A stretch of 64,000 nucleotides of DNA from Pseudomonas sp. MYb118 (GTDB lineage: Bacteria > Pseudomonadota > Gammaproteobacteria > Pseudomonadales > Pseudomonadaceae): positions 434,001 to 498,000 of the forward strand of contig NZ_JBFRXN010000002.1 of the NCBI RefSeq assembly GCF_040947875.1. Reading direction: 5' to 3'. The notes under the pieces are model-generated. The model was given only the letters and a program-made list of their open reading frames with translations. It searched no databases and had not been told where the DNA came from. Position 1 is the stretch's first letter, and each line of letters opens with the position of its first letter. This document shows positions 45,447 to 55,778 of the stretch, piece by piece. The translations under genes and the position numbers were made by a program.

Positions 45447-47552
45447 TCACGCCGCCGCTACCGTCACCGGTACGCCGTTCAACGCCGCGTTACCCGACAG
45501 CTCGTCGAGCTGACATTCGTCGGTCAGGTCGTTGGCACTCGAACCCGGCTGGCCGCTGGCAATGGTCATCTGCACGCCCGGTCGCGCATGCCCCCAACCG
45601 TGCGGCAGGCTGACCACGCCCTTCATCATTTCCAGGCTGCCCAGCACTTCCACCTCGATCACGCCAACCCGCGAGCTGACCTTCACCCGCTGCCCGTCAT
45701 TAAGCCCGCGGCTGGCCAGGTCATCAGGGTGCATCAGCAATTGATGGCGCGGCTTGCCCTTCACCAGTCGGTGATAGTTGTGCATCCAGGAGTTATTGCT
45801 GCGCACATGACGCCGGCCAATCATCAGCAGCTCATCGGCGTGGGGTGCCTGCAACGCCGCGAAGCGAGCGAGGTCGGCGAGCATCACGGCGGGCGCCGCC
45901 TGGACGCGCTGCTCGGCGGTCTTGAGTCGCCCGGCCAGGTTGGATTTCAGTGCCCCCAGATCAACGCCATGGGGATGGTCGAACAGCGTCGCCAGCGACA
46001 ACTTGTGCGAGGAAGCATCGCCATAGGCGCCCATGCGCAGGCCCATGTCGATCATCTTCGCCGGCGGCATCGTCGGCTTCAGCTCCTTGCCGGTCCTGGC
46101 GGCAAACGCCTTGGCCAGCCCGACGAAAATCTCCCAGTCGTGCAAGGCGCCTTCCGGCTTGGCCAGGATCGCGCGGTTGAAGCGGGTGACGTTACGCACC
46201 GCGAACAGGTTGAACGTGGTGTCGTAGTGATCGTTTTCCAGAGCGGAGGTCGATGGCAGGATGAGGTCGGCATACCGCGTGGTTTCGTTGATGTACAGAT
46301 CGACGCTGACCATGAACTCCAGGCCGTCCAGTGCCTGCTCCAGTTGCCGGCCATTGGGGGTCGACAGCACCGGGTTGCCCGCCACGGTAATCAACGCGCG
46401 CACTTGCCCTTCGCCACCGGTGAGCATTTCTTCGGCCAGTGCCGACACCGGCAGCTCGCCGGCATATTCCGGGCGCCCGGAAACGCGGCTCTGCCACAGG
46501 TTGAAGTGCCCGCCCGAGGTGGTCGCCACCAGGTCCACGGCAGGTTCGGTGCACAACGCACCGCCCACGCGGTCGAGGTTGCCGGTGACCAGGTTGATCA
46601 ACTGCACCAGCCAGTGACAGAGCGTGCCGAAAGCCTGGGTCGAGACGCCCATGCGCCCGTAGCAGACCGCCGTCGGCGCTGCCGCGAAGTCGCGGGCCAG
46701 TTGGCGGATCTGCTCTGCCGGCACCGCGCACAAGGGGCTCATGGCCTCGGCGGTGAACCCTGCGATCGCCTCGCGCACCTGCTCCAGGCCGTCCACCGGC
46801 AAATGACTGTCGCGGGTCAGGCCTTCACCAAACAGAGTGTTGAGCAGGCCGAACAGCAGCGCCGCGTCACCACCCGGGCGCACGAACAGGTGCTGATCGG
46901 CCATCGCCGCGGTTTCGCTGCGCCGTGGATCGACCACCACGACCTTGCCGCCGCGGCCCTGGATGGCCTTCAGGCGTTTCTCCACGTCCGGCACGGTCAT
47001 GATGCTGCCGTTGGACGCCAGCGGATTGCCGCCCAGGATCAGCATGAAATCGGTGTGGTCGATGTCCGGGATCGGCAACAGCAAACCGTGGCCGTACATC
47101 AGATGGCTGGTCAGGTGGTGCGGCAACTGGTCGACCGAGGTCGCGGAGTACCGGTTGCGGGTCTTGAGCAGGCCCAGGAAGTAGTTGCTGTGGGTCATCA
47201 GCCCATAGTTGTGCACGCTGGGGTTGCCCTGGTACACCGCCACCGCATTCTGGCCGTGGCGCGCCTGGATATCGGCCAGGCGTTCGGCGACCAGGTTGAA
47301 CGCCGCGTCCCACTCGATGGGCTGCCACTCGCTGCCGACCCGCAGCATCGGTTGGCGCAGGCGGTCCGGATCGTTCTGGATGTCTTGCAAGGCCACAGCC
47401 TTGGGGCAAATGTGCCCGCGGCTGAAGGTGTCCAGGGCATCGCCCTTGATCGAGGTGATCTGCACGGCGCCATCGGTTTCGGTGGTCTCGATGGTCAGGC
47501 CGCAAATGGCTTCACACAGATGGCAGGCACGGTGATGGAGAGTCTTGGTCAT
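45447..47552 (-). CDS. molybdopterin oxidoreductase (formate dehydrogenase/nitrate reductase-like)
   Basis: A 701-residue protein of the DMSO reductase family. The N-terminus carries a [4Fe-4S] site (CHLCEAIC, and CPKAVAL near residue 49). Molybdopterin-binding blocks follow (LILGGNPLASNG, VVVDPRRSETA, YINETTRYADLILPSTSALE) and a C-terminal cofactor domain (LLMIGRRHVRSNNSWMHNYHRL). It has no signal peptide, so is cytoplasmic. No electron-transfer subunit gene lies beside it. The ligand residue to Mo is not clear. Substrate unknown; formate, nitrate or another compound is possible. Confidence 0.87.
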   Translation of the reverse strand: MTKTLHHRACHLCEAICGLTIETTETDGAVQITSIKGDALDTFSRGHICPKAVALQDIQNDPDRLRQPMLRVGSEWQPIEWDAAFNLVAERLADIQARHGQNAVAVYQGNPSVHNYGLMTHSNYFLGLLKTRNRYSATSVDQLPHHLTSHLMYGHGLLLPIPDIDHTDFMLILGGNPLASNGSIMTVPDVEKRLKAIQGRGGKVVVVDPRRSETAAMADQHLFVRPGGDAALLFGLLNTLFGEGLTRDSHLPVDGLEQVREAIAGFTAEAMSPLCAVPAEQIRQLARDFAAAPTAVCYGRMGVSTQAFGTLCHWLVQLINLVTGNLDRVGGALCTEPAVDLVATTSGGHFNLWQSRVSGRPEYAGELPVSALAEEMLTGGEGQVRALITVAGNPVLSTPNGRQLEQALDGLEFMVSVDLYINETTRYADLILPSTSALENDHYDTTFNLFAVRNVTRFNRAILAKPEGALHDWEIFVGLAKAFAARTGKELKPTMPPAKMIDMGLRMGAYGDASSHKLSLATLFDHPHGVDLGALKSNLAGRLKTAEQRVQAAPAVMLADLARFAALQAPHADELLMIGRRHVRSNNSWMHNYHRLVKGKPRHQLLMHPDDLASRGLNDGQRVKVSSRVGVIEVEVLGSLEMMKGVVSLPHGWGHARPGVQMTIASGQPGSSANDLTDECQLDELSGNAALNGVPVTVAAA

Positions 47553-47686
47553 GGCCAGTCTCTTTCTTGTACGGGGCGGGCAGCGGCAGCCGCGGGAACA
47601 AAACTATGGCCCGCACCCGTTCCCGGCGCCAGCGATGTTCGAATCGTGAATCGGCCCCCATCAGCCCAGCCGATGGCCGCAGCGAG

Positions 47687-47977
47687 TCAGTTCGACGGCA
47701 GCCGCGGCGGCGCCTGCATCTGGATTTCCTGGATGGTTTCGATCTGCTCGTGGGCCAGGGGCACGCCCGTGAGCTCACCGATGAGGCGCCAGTGTTCGTC
47801 GAGACCGGCGCTGATGGTGGCCATGCGGTCGATCATTCGCCGGCCGGCGGCCTTGGTGACCTCGTCGTTGCTACGCAAGAGTTCGAAGGACATCGACGTC
47901 ATGGAAGCGGTGAGGTGTGTCAACGCCCGCGCCGTGAGGCCGAGCAATTCCATGAGTTGCTGTTCTTTCGATTCCAT
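47687..47977 (-). CDS. conserved hypothetical helical protein
   Basis: A 96-residue protein beginning MESKEQQLMELLGLTARAL. It appears all-helical with no signal or membrane segment. The C-terminus is Pro-rich (QMQAPPRLPSN). It precedes the molybdopterin oxidoreductase on the same strand, 134 bases away. A longer upstream start is open but lacks a good site. No family recognised. Confidence 0.65.
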   Translation of the reverse strand: MESKEQQLMELLGLTARALTHLTASMTSMSFELLRSNDEVTKAAGRRMIDRMATISAGLDEHWRLIGELTGVPLAHEQIETIQEIQMQAPPRLPSN

Positions 47978-48242
47978 TCCAGAGGCTTCCTGCGTCAATC
48001 GTGACTTAGTTATAACCCAGCACATTGCATTAGCAAGTGTTTCAGACGAAGCACATTGCCATTAACGATGAGAGGTCACGGATCGTAAACCGACAACCAC
48101 CGCGCCATCCCCGCCCTGCTTGATTGCCAAGGCCCGCAAGGCCAGTGTACAAATGACGGGCTGCTGTCAGGAAAACACTTCAAACGCGCCACGACGGTCA
48201 CCGTCCCGGCCCCTCTGAAATCCGCATACACCGTAGCCTATT

Positions 48243-48256
48243 GGAAAAACGCGACA
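48243..48256 (-). promoter_or_regulatory. possible ArgR half-site before argF
   Basis: On the minus strand TGTCGC, eight bases, then AA fits the Pseudomonas ArgR consensus TGTCGC-N8-AA as I recall it. It is about 125 bp before argF. A second full copy at the usual spacing is not seen. The rest of the 400-bp gap (47978-48379) holds no gene. Confidence 0.35.
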
Positions 48257-48379
48257 TTTAGTGTCAAGATCGCGCCTTCCCTATTTCGTCGCCCCCGTGC
48301 GGCTTACGCCGCAGGTCTCGCCCGTTGTTCCGTAAAACAAGGCTTTGAGTATCTGCGGTCTGTTGCAAAAAGGTAGTCA

Positions 48380-49303
48380 ATGATGAGCGCTAGGCACTTT
48401 CTCTCCCTGATGGACTGCACGCCCGACGAACTGGTCAGCGTGATCCGTCGAGGCGTGGAGCTCAAAGACCTGCGTAACCGCGGCGTACTGTTCGAGCCAC
48501 TGAAAAACCGCGTGCTCGGGATGATTTTCGAGAAGTCCTCGACCCGCACCCGTATTTCATTCGAAGCCGGCATGATCCAGCTGGGCGGCCAGGCGATCTT
48601 CCTGTCGCCGCGCGACACGCAACTGGGCCGTGGCGAGCCGATCGGCGACGCCGCCATCGTCATGTCGAGCATGCTCGATGCAGTGATGATCCGTACCTTC
48701 GCCCACAGCACCCTGACCGAATTCGCCGCCAACTCCCGCGTGCCCGTGATCAACGGCCTGTCCGACGACCTGCACCCTTGCCAGTTGCTAGCCGACATGC
48801 AGACCTTCCTCGAACATCGCGGCTCGATTCAGGGCAAGACCGTGGCCTGGATCGGCGACGGCAACAACATGTGCAACAGCTATATAGAAGCGGCGATCCA
48901 GTTCGACTTCCAGTTGCGCGTGGCCTGCCCGCAAGGCTACGAGCCCAATCCTGAATTCGTGGCCAGGGCCGGCGATCGCGTGACCATCGTCCGCGACCCG
49001 CAGGAAGCCGTGCGCGGCGCTCACCTGGTGAGCACCGACGTCTGGACCTCCATGGGCCAGGAAGAAGAAACCGCCAAGCGCCTGCAACTGTTCGCGCCCT
49101 ACCAGGTCAATCGCGCACTGCTGGACCTGGCCGCCGAGGACGTGCTGTTCATGCATTGCCTGCCCGCCCACCGCGGCGAAGAAATCAGCCTCGACCTGCT
49201 CGATGACCCGCGCTCCGTCGCCTGGGATCAGGCCGAGAACCGACTCCACGCACAAAAGGCCCTGCTCGAATTCCTCGTCGAGCCGGCGTACCACCACGCA
49301 TGA
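48380..49303 (+). CDS. argF: ornithine carbamoyltransferase
   Basis: A 307-residue anabolic enzyme forming citrulline from ornithine and carbamoyl phosphate. Carbamoyl phosphate binds at [20 protein letters not shown] is the ornithine motif with the catalytic Cys; [11 protein letters not shown] is also conserved. ATG 48380 or 48383 are both possible starts. The stop overlaps the ABC ATPase start by four bases. Confidence 0.94.
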   Translation: MMSARHFLSLMDCTPDELVSVIRRGVELKDLRNRGVLFEPLKNRVLGMIFEKSSTRTRISFEAGMIQLGGQAIFLSPRDTQLGRGEPIGDAAIVMSSMLDAVMIRTFAHSTLTEFAANSRVPVINGLSDDLHPCQLLADMQTFLEHRGSIQGKTVAWIGDGNNMCNSYIEAAIQFDFQLRVACPQGYEPNPEFVARAGDRVTIVRDPQEAVRGAHLVSTDVWTSMGQEEETAKRLQLFAPYQVNRALLDLAAEDVLFMHCLPAHRGEEISLDLLDDPRSVAWDQAENRLHAQKALLEFLVEPAYHHA

Positions 49304-50409
49304 GCCAGCCATTACTGCTTAACCTGCGCAACCTCGCCTGCGGCTACCGAGACCAGCGCGTGGTGCAAAACCTCAACCTGCATTTGAATGCCGGCGACAT
49401 CGGTTGCCTGCTCGGTTCGTCGGGTTGCGGCAAAACCACCACGCTGCGGGCGATTGCCGGTTTCGAACCGGTGCACGAAGGGGAAATCACCCTGGCCGGC
49501 GAAACGATTTCCAGCGCCGGGTTCACCCTGGCCCCGGAAAAGCGCCGCATCGGCATGGTGTTCCAGGACTACGCCCTGTTCCCGCACCTGAGCGTGGCCG
49601 AGAACATCGCCTTTGGCATTCGCAAGCATCCGAACAAGGACCGCGTCGTCGAAGAACTGCTCGAACTGGTCAACCTGAAGAACCTCGGCAAACGCTTCGT
49701 GCATGAGCTGTCCGGCGGCCAGCAACAGCGTGTGGCCCTAGCCCGCGCCCTGGCGCCCGAGCCGCAACTGCTGCTGCTCGACGAGCCCTTCTCCAACCTC
49801 GATGGTGAACTGCGCCGCAAGCTCAGCCACGAAGTGCGCGACATTCTCAAGGCCCGTGGCACCAGCGCGATTCTGGTGACCCACGACCAGGAAGAAGCCT
49901 TTGCGGTCAGCGATCACATCGGCGTGTTCAAAGAGGGTCGCCTGGAACAGTGGGACACCCCCTACAACCTGTACCACGAACCGCAGACGCCCTATGTCGC
50001 CAGCTTCATTGGCCAGGGTTATTTCATTCGCGGCCAGTTGAGCAGCCCGGAATCGGTGCAGACCGAACTCGGTGAACTGCGCGGCAACCGTGCCTACACC
50101 TGGCCCACCGGCGGCGCCGTGGACGTGCTGCTGCGCCCGGACGACATCGTCTATGCCCCGGACAGCGCATTGAAGGCGCGGATTGTCGGCAAATCCTTCC
50201 AGGGCGCATCAACCCTGTATCGCTTGCAGATGCCGACCGGCGCGCAACTGGAGTCGATTTTCCCGAGCCACGTCGATCATCAGGTCGGCGCCGATGTCGG
50301 GATTCGCGTGGCGGCCGATCACCTGGTGCTGTTCCAGGCGTCGGGCAGCACCGCGGCGCAGATCCCGGCGGTGGAATCGGGCGTGCGGCGCTACAGCACG
50401 GCAGGCTGA
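49300..50409 (+). CDS. ABC transporter ATPase of the Fe3+/polyamine type
   Basis: A 369-residue nucleotide-binding subunit. Walker A is [17 protein letters not shown], the Q-loop [11 protein letters not shown], the signature [15 protein letters not shown], Walker [13 protein letters not shown] and the H-loop [18 protein letters not shown]-like domain occupies about 240-369. It resembles FbpC/PotA-type ATPases for iron or polyamines. No permease or binding protein gene is present here, so it is an orphan whose partners are encoded elsewhere. Translation is coupled to argF. Confidence 0.88.
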   Translation: MSQPLLLNLRNLACGYRDQRVVQNLNLHLNAGDIGCLLGSSGCGKTTTLRAIAGFEPVHEGEITLAGETISSAGFTLAPEKRRIGMVFQDYALFPHLSVAENIAFGIRKHPNKDRVVEELLELVNLKNLGKRFVHELSGGQQQRVALARALAPEPQLLLLDEPFSNLDGELRRKLSHEVRDILKARGTSAILVTHDQEEAFAVSDHIGVFKEGRLEQWDTPYNLYHEPQTPYVASFIGQGYFIRGQLSSPESVQTELGELRGNRAYTWPTGGAVDVLLRPDDIVYAPDSALKARIVGKSFQGASTLYRLQMPTGAQLESIFPSHVDHQVGADVGIRVAADHLVLFQASGSTAAQIPAVESGVRRYSTAG

Positions 50410-50421
50410 ATGCAATATCAA

Positions 50422-50448
50422 TGTGGGAGCAGGCTCGCTCCCACAGGT
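50422..50448. repeat. short single REP
   Basis: ATGTGGGAGCAGGCTCGCTC followed by CCACAG, a compact REP hairpin with the inner part shortened. Confidence 0.7.
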
Positions 50449-50484
50449 TTTTGTGTCGCACACAAATCATCTGATTGACGCCAG

Positions 50485-50580
50485 ACCTGTAGGAGCGAGC
50501 TTGCTCGCGATGGGGTGTGTCAGTCGAATCAAGTATCAACTGACACACCGCCATCGCGAGCAAGCTCGCTCCTACAGGTT
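50485..50580. repeat. REPIN with long near-perfect inverted repeat
   Basis: ACCTGTAGGAGCGAGCTTGC...GGTGTGTCAG and its near-perfect reverse complement (one base inserted) form arms of about 39 bp. It lies only seven bases beyond the stop of the PhzF-family gene and after the ABC gene. Confidence 0.88.
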
Positions 50581-50586
50581 CATCGC

Positions 50587-51369
50587 TTAGCCCAGCATCA
50601 GCGTGCCACTGGCCACCAGCGTAGCGTTCCCGCCGATCTTCACCCGATCCCCTTCCAGCCGGCAGAACAACTCGCCGCCGCGTTTCGAGCACTGGTACGC
50701 CGTCAGGCTCGACTTGCCCAGGCGTTTGGACCAGTACGGAATCAGGCTGCAATGGGTCGAGCCGGTCACTGGATCTTCATTGATACCAATAGCAGGCGCG
50801 AAGTAGCGTGACACGAAATCATGCTTGCTGCCCTTGGCAGTGACGATGGCGCCCAGCCACGGCAATTTGGCCAGGGCGATCATGTCTGGCTGGCAATCGA
50901 GCACCGCCTGCTCGGACTCGAGCACCACGAACAACTCATTCGAACCGCGCACATCGACCGCTTCCACACCCAATGCGCGCTCGACATCCAGGGTCACCCC
51001 CACTTCCGAGGGAGTGATGGCCGGGAAGTCCAGCCACAGCCGATCACCTTCACGGCTCACGCTCAGCGGGCCGGATTTGCAGATGAAATCCAGGCGCTCG
51101 GCCGGCTCCTTGTAGATCTCGAACAGGACATAGGCACTGGCCAGGGTGGCGTGCCCGCACAGGGGCACCTCGGTGGTCGGGGTGAACCAGCGAATGCGCC
51201 AGCCCTGCCCTTCACGCACCACGAAGGCGGTTTCGGCGAGGTTGTGCTCGCCGGCAATCTTCTGCATCAACTCGTCGGCCAGCCAGGCGTCGAGCCGGTA
51301 GACCATCGCCGGGTTGCCACTGAACGGCTTGTCGCTGAACGCATCTACCTGGTGAAACTCAAGCTGCAT
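50587..51369 (-). CDS. PhzF-family isomerase/epimerase
   Basis: A 260-residue protein of the PhzF fold. MQLEFHQVDAFSDKPFSGNPA with the conserved active-site Glu in NLAETAFV, and CGHATLASAYVLFE, and DPVTGSTHCSLIPYW are diagnostic. PhzF itself isomerises DHHA in phenazine synthesis, but this is the housekeeping type (YddE-like), with no phz genes nearby. GGGAGAAG precedes ATG 51369. Substrate unknown. Confidence 0.9.
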   Translation of the reverse strand: MQLEFHQVDAFSDKPFSGNPAMVYRLDAWLADELMQKIAGEHNLAETAFVVREGQGWRIRWFTPTTEVPLCGHATLASAYVLFEIYKEPAERLDFICKSGPLSVSREGDRLWLDFPAITPSEVGVTLDVERALGVEAVDVRGSNELFVVLESEQAVLDCQPDMIALAKLPWLGAIVTAKGSKHDFVSRYFAPAIGINEDPVTGSTHCSLIPYWSKRLGKSSLTAYQCSKRGGELFCRLEGDRVKIGGNATLVASGTLMLG

Positions 51370-51385
51370 AAATCTTCTCCCTGAT

Positions 51386-51856
51386 TCAGGCGCGGCCAAT
51401 ATCGGCGAACGTGGCCTGAGTATGTTCGGCCAGCACCGCTGGCGCCAACTCCACTTCGAGACCGCGACGACCGGCGCTGACAAAAATGCTCGCAAACGGC
51501 TGAGCCGAATTGTCGATAAAGGTGCGCAGGCGCTTTTTCTGCCCCAGCGGACTGATGCCGCCCAGCAGATAACCAGTGGATCGTTGCGCGGCGGCCGGGT
51601 CGGCCATTTCGACTTTCTTGACCTTGGCGGCGTGCGCCAGGCCTTTCAGATCCAGGGTTCCGGCTACTGGCACCACGGCCACCAGCAGTTCGCCTTTCTC
51701 ACTGGCGGCCAGCAGCGTCTTGAATACTTGCGCCGGGTCCAGGCCGAGTTTCTCTGCAGCCTCGAGCCCGTAGGACGCTGCCTTCGGATCATGTTCGTAA
51801 CTGTGCACCTGATGTTCGGCACGAACCTTCTTCAACAAATCCAATGCGGGGGTCAT
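51386..51856 (-). CDS. ybaK: Cys-tRNA(Pro) deacylase YbaK
   Basis: A 156-residue YbaK/EbsC-type editing protein that hydrolyses mis-charged Cys-tRNA-Pro. [18 protein letters not shown] holds the family lysine, and [21 protein letters not shown] is the conserved GGxSPxG loop. Located just upstream of the PhzF-family gene on the same strand. The 370-bp gap to glpF on the other side holds only regulatory sequence. Confidence 0.93.
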   Translation of the reverse strand: MTPALDLLKKVRAEHQVHSYEHDPKAASYGLEAAEKLGLDPAQVFKTLLAASEKGELLVAVVPVAGTLDLKGLAHAAKVKKVEMADPAAAQRSTGYLLGGISPLGQKKRLRTFIDNSAQPFASIFVSAGRRGLEVELAPAVLAEHTQATFADIGRA

Positions 51857-52080
51857 GACAGCTCCAGACTGGGCAGCAGAGAAAAAATACTGCGCCCGAT
51901 TCTAGGTCATTGCCGGGCAAAACGCTCTATCCCGGCAACGCTTCCAGGGCGCACGAACGCCTCTTACCGTTCGTCAGTGCTTCAGGCTCCCGGCAAACAA
52001 AATGATCATTCACCTGACTAATAGTTCGGAACTGACTGACCGTTCACTTTCGATCTTTGACAGTTATGTTTCCTGACTAT

Positions 52081-52101
52081 ATTTTTTCGATTACGAATAC
52101 C
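52081..52101 (+). promoter_or_regulatory. possible GlpR operator before glpF
   Basis: TTTTTTCGATTACGAATAC has the TCG-WWWW-CGA core of the E. coli GlpR operator (WATKYTCGWWWWCGAMAWTW), with weaker matches outside. It lies about 130 bp before glpF in a 370-bp non-coding gap. Confidence 0.5.
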
Positions 52102-52226
52102 GTATAACGCGACAACGCATCCCCCAGCAGTAAACCGGGGCTCAGGGTGGGGACCCTCCCGGTGAAAATCGCGCCTTGATCAGGATCAAGAAAGGCGCTG
52201 AAAGAAAAAAAACAAAGAGGTTTTCG

Positions 52227-53078
52227 ATGACAACTGCTTTACAACAACCGTCGCTCTCCAGCCAATGCCTGGCTGAGTTTCTGGGCACGGCGCTGCTGAT
52301 CTTTTTTGGTACCGGTTGCGTTGCCGCGCTCAAGGTCGCGGGTGCCAGCTTTGGCTTGTGGGAAATCAGCATCATCTGGGGCGTGGGCGTCAGCATGGCG
52401 ATTTACCTGACCGCCGGAGTGTCCGGGGCCCATCTGAACCCCGCCGTCAGTATCGCCCTGTGCATTTTCACCGACTTCGAAAAGCGCAAACTGCCGCTCT
52501 ATATTCTTTCCCAGGTGGCTGGCGCGTTCTGCGGCGCCTTGTTGGTTTACACGCTGTACAGCAATCTCTTCTTCGATTACGAACAAGCCCACCAACTGGT
52601 TCGTGGCACCGAGGCCAGCCTTGAACTGGCGTCGGTATTCTCCACCTTCCCCAACCCGTCACTGTCCACCGCCCAGGCATTCCTGGTGGAGGTGGTGATC
52701 ACGGCGATCCTGATGGGCGTGATCATGGCCCTGACCGACGACAACAATGGCTTGCCGAACGGACCGATGGCACCGCTGCTGATTGGTTTGCTGATCGCGG
52801 TGATCGGCAGTTCGATGGGACCGCTGACCGGCTTTGCGATGAACCCGGCGCGGGATTTCGGCCCCAAACTGATGACCTTCTTCGCCGGCTGGGGTGAAGT
52901 CTCCCTCACTGGCGCACGTGATATTCCGTATTTCCTGATCCCGATCTTTGCGCCGATTGTCGGTGCCTGCCTCGGTGCCGCGGCCTATCGCGGGCTGATT
53001 GCCCGTCATCTGCCGGCCACCGAACCTGCTACAAAGGACACAACACCGGCCATTGACGGCAAACCCAGAACTTCCTGA
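52227..53078 (+). CDS. glpF: glycerol facilitator GlpF
   Basis: A 283-residue aquaglyceroporin. Two half-helix NPA motifs form the pore: AHLNPAVS and AMNPARD. Six membrane helices; the Asp after the second NPA region (NPARDFGP) is typical of glycerol channels. ATG 52227 has AAAGAGG six bases upstream. First gene of glpF-glpK-glpR-glpD. Confidence 0.96.
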   Translation: MTTALQQPSLSSQCLAEFLGTALLIFFGTGCVAALKVAGASFGLWEISIIWGVGVSMAIYLTAGVSGAHLNPAVSIALCIFTDFEKRKLPLYILSQVAGAFCGALLVYTLYSNLFFDYEQAHQLVRGTEASLELASVFSTFPNPSLSTAQAFLVEVVITAILMGVIMALTDDNNGLPNGPMAPLLIGLLIAVIGSSMGPLTGFAMNPARDFGPKLMTFFAGWGEVSLTGARDIPYFLIPIFAPIVGACLGAAAYRGLIARHLPATEPATKDTTPAIDGKPRTS

Positions 53079-53101
53079 TACCTTTGGCGCGACGCGCCTG
53101 A

Positions 53102-54640
<1,539 letters not shown>

Positions 54641-54734
54641 GCCAACCTGCATACCGCTTCAGTATGTAACTGGCAGGGAGCAGATTCCTGCGGCATCATG
54701 GGCAAATTTTGCACGGCAGCCCAAAGGAAGCCCC

Positions 54735-55490
54735 ATGAATCTGCCTCCCCGTCAGCAGCAAATCCTCGAACTGGTTCGCGAACGCGGCTACGTCAGTATC
54801 GAGGAAATGGCCTCGCTGTTCGTCGTGACACCCCAGACCATCCGCCGCGACATCAACCAGCTCGCCGAAGCCAATCTGCTGCGTCGCTATCACGGCGGCG
54901 CCGCCTACGATTCCAGTGTCGAAAACACCGCCTACGCCATGCGCGCCGACCAGATGCGCGATGAAAAGCAGCGTATCGGCGAAGCCGTTGCCGCGCAGAT
55001 CCCCGATCACGCCTCGCTGTTCATCAATATCGGTACCACCACCGAGTCGATTGCCCGTGCGCTGCTCAACCACAGCCATTTGAAGATCATCACCAACAAC
55101 CTGCATGTCGCCTCGATGCTCAGCGCCAAGGATGACTTCGACGTGCTGCTGACCGGCGGCAATGTGCGCCGTGACGGCGGTGTGGTCGGCCAGGCGAGCG
55201 TTGATTTCATCAACCAGTTCAAGGTCGACTTCGCCCTGGTCGGCATCAGTGGTATCGACGAAGACGGCAGCCTGCTGGACTTCGATTACCAGGAAGTGCG
55301 GGTGTCACAGGCGATCATCGCCAATGCGCGGCAGGTCATCCTGGCGGCGGACTCCAGCAAGTTCGGGCGCAACGCCATGATTCGCCTGGGCCCGATCAGC
55401 CTGATCGACTGCCTGGTGACCGACCAGCAGCCGGTGCCGGCGCTGGCGCAGTTGCTCAGCCAGCACAAGATTCGGTTGGAAGTGGTTTGA
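54735..55490 (+). CDS. glpR: glycerol-3-phosphate regulon repressor GlpR
   Basis: A 251-residue DeoR-family repressor. The helix-turn-helix is [25 protein letters not shown] at the N-terminus (residues about 20-40); the sugar-phosphate sensor domain has [15 protein letters not shown] and [18 protein letters not shown]. Glycerol 3-phosphate is the expected inducer. It sits between glpK and glpD. Confidence 0.95.
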   Translation: MNLPPRQQQILELVRERGYVSIEEMASLFVVTPQTIRRDINQLAEANLLRRYHGGAAYDSSVENTAYAMRADQMRDEKQRIGEAVAAQIPDHASLFINIGTTTESIARALLNHSHLKIITNNLHVASMLSAKDDFDVLLTGGNVRRDGGVVGQASVDFINQFKVDFALVGISGIDEDGSLLDFDYQEVRVSQAIIANARQVILAADSSKFGRNAMIRLGPISLIDCLVTDQQPVPALAQLLSQHKIRLEVV

Positions 55491-55522
55491 TCAGTTCAGA
55501 TCATTTGTAGGCTGTACCGACC

Positions 55523-55590
55523 CCATCGCGAGCAGGCTCGCTCCCACAGTTTTTGCATGCAACCTGTGGGAGCGAGCCTGCTCGCGATAA
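55523..55590. repeat. REP pair, tail-to-tail
   Basis: CATCGCGAGCAGGCTCGCTC and its inverted copy with a 14-bp gap (TTTTTGCATGCAAC). Orientation is like the pair at 55-134, opposite to the common REPIN. Confidence 0.88.
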
Positions 55591-55625
55591 GATCACCTCG
55601 TTCTTCGCGCTAAAACGCACCCTCG

Positions 55626-55641
55626 CATGTTCGAAAATTTT
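55626..55641 (+). promoter_or_regulatory. possible distal GlpR half-operator
   Basis: CATGTTCGAAAATTTT carries the WATKYTCGWW half-site of GlpR. About 150 bp before glpD. Confidence 0.4.
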
Positions 55642-55722
55642 CCTTTCCCCACCCTTCGATCAGTTTTTTCAATCGAAGCACACTGGCTGTGCGCCGCTTA
55701 TTGGGCTACCATTTTCGCAAAT

Positions 55723-55750
55723 GAACATTCATGTTCGAATTCAAATAGCG
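55723..55750 (+). promoter_or_regulatory. possible GlpR operator before glpD
   Basis: CATGTTCGAATTCAAATA fits the GlpR consensus half-site, with the same ATGTTCGAA as the distal site 104 bp upstream. It overlaps the palindrome GAACATTCATGTTC (55723-55736). It ends 29 bp before the glpD start. Confidence 0.5.
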
Positions 55751-55778
55751 AAAATCAAAAAAAGCCCGAGGCCATGCG

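Noticed and set aside
45588..48065. 825-codon open frame antisense to the molybdopterin enzyme
   Set aside because: It spans two minus-strand genes and their gap without any motif or ribosome site.
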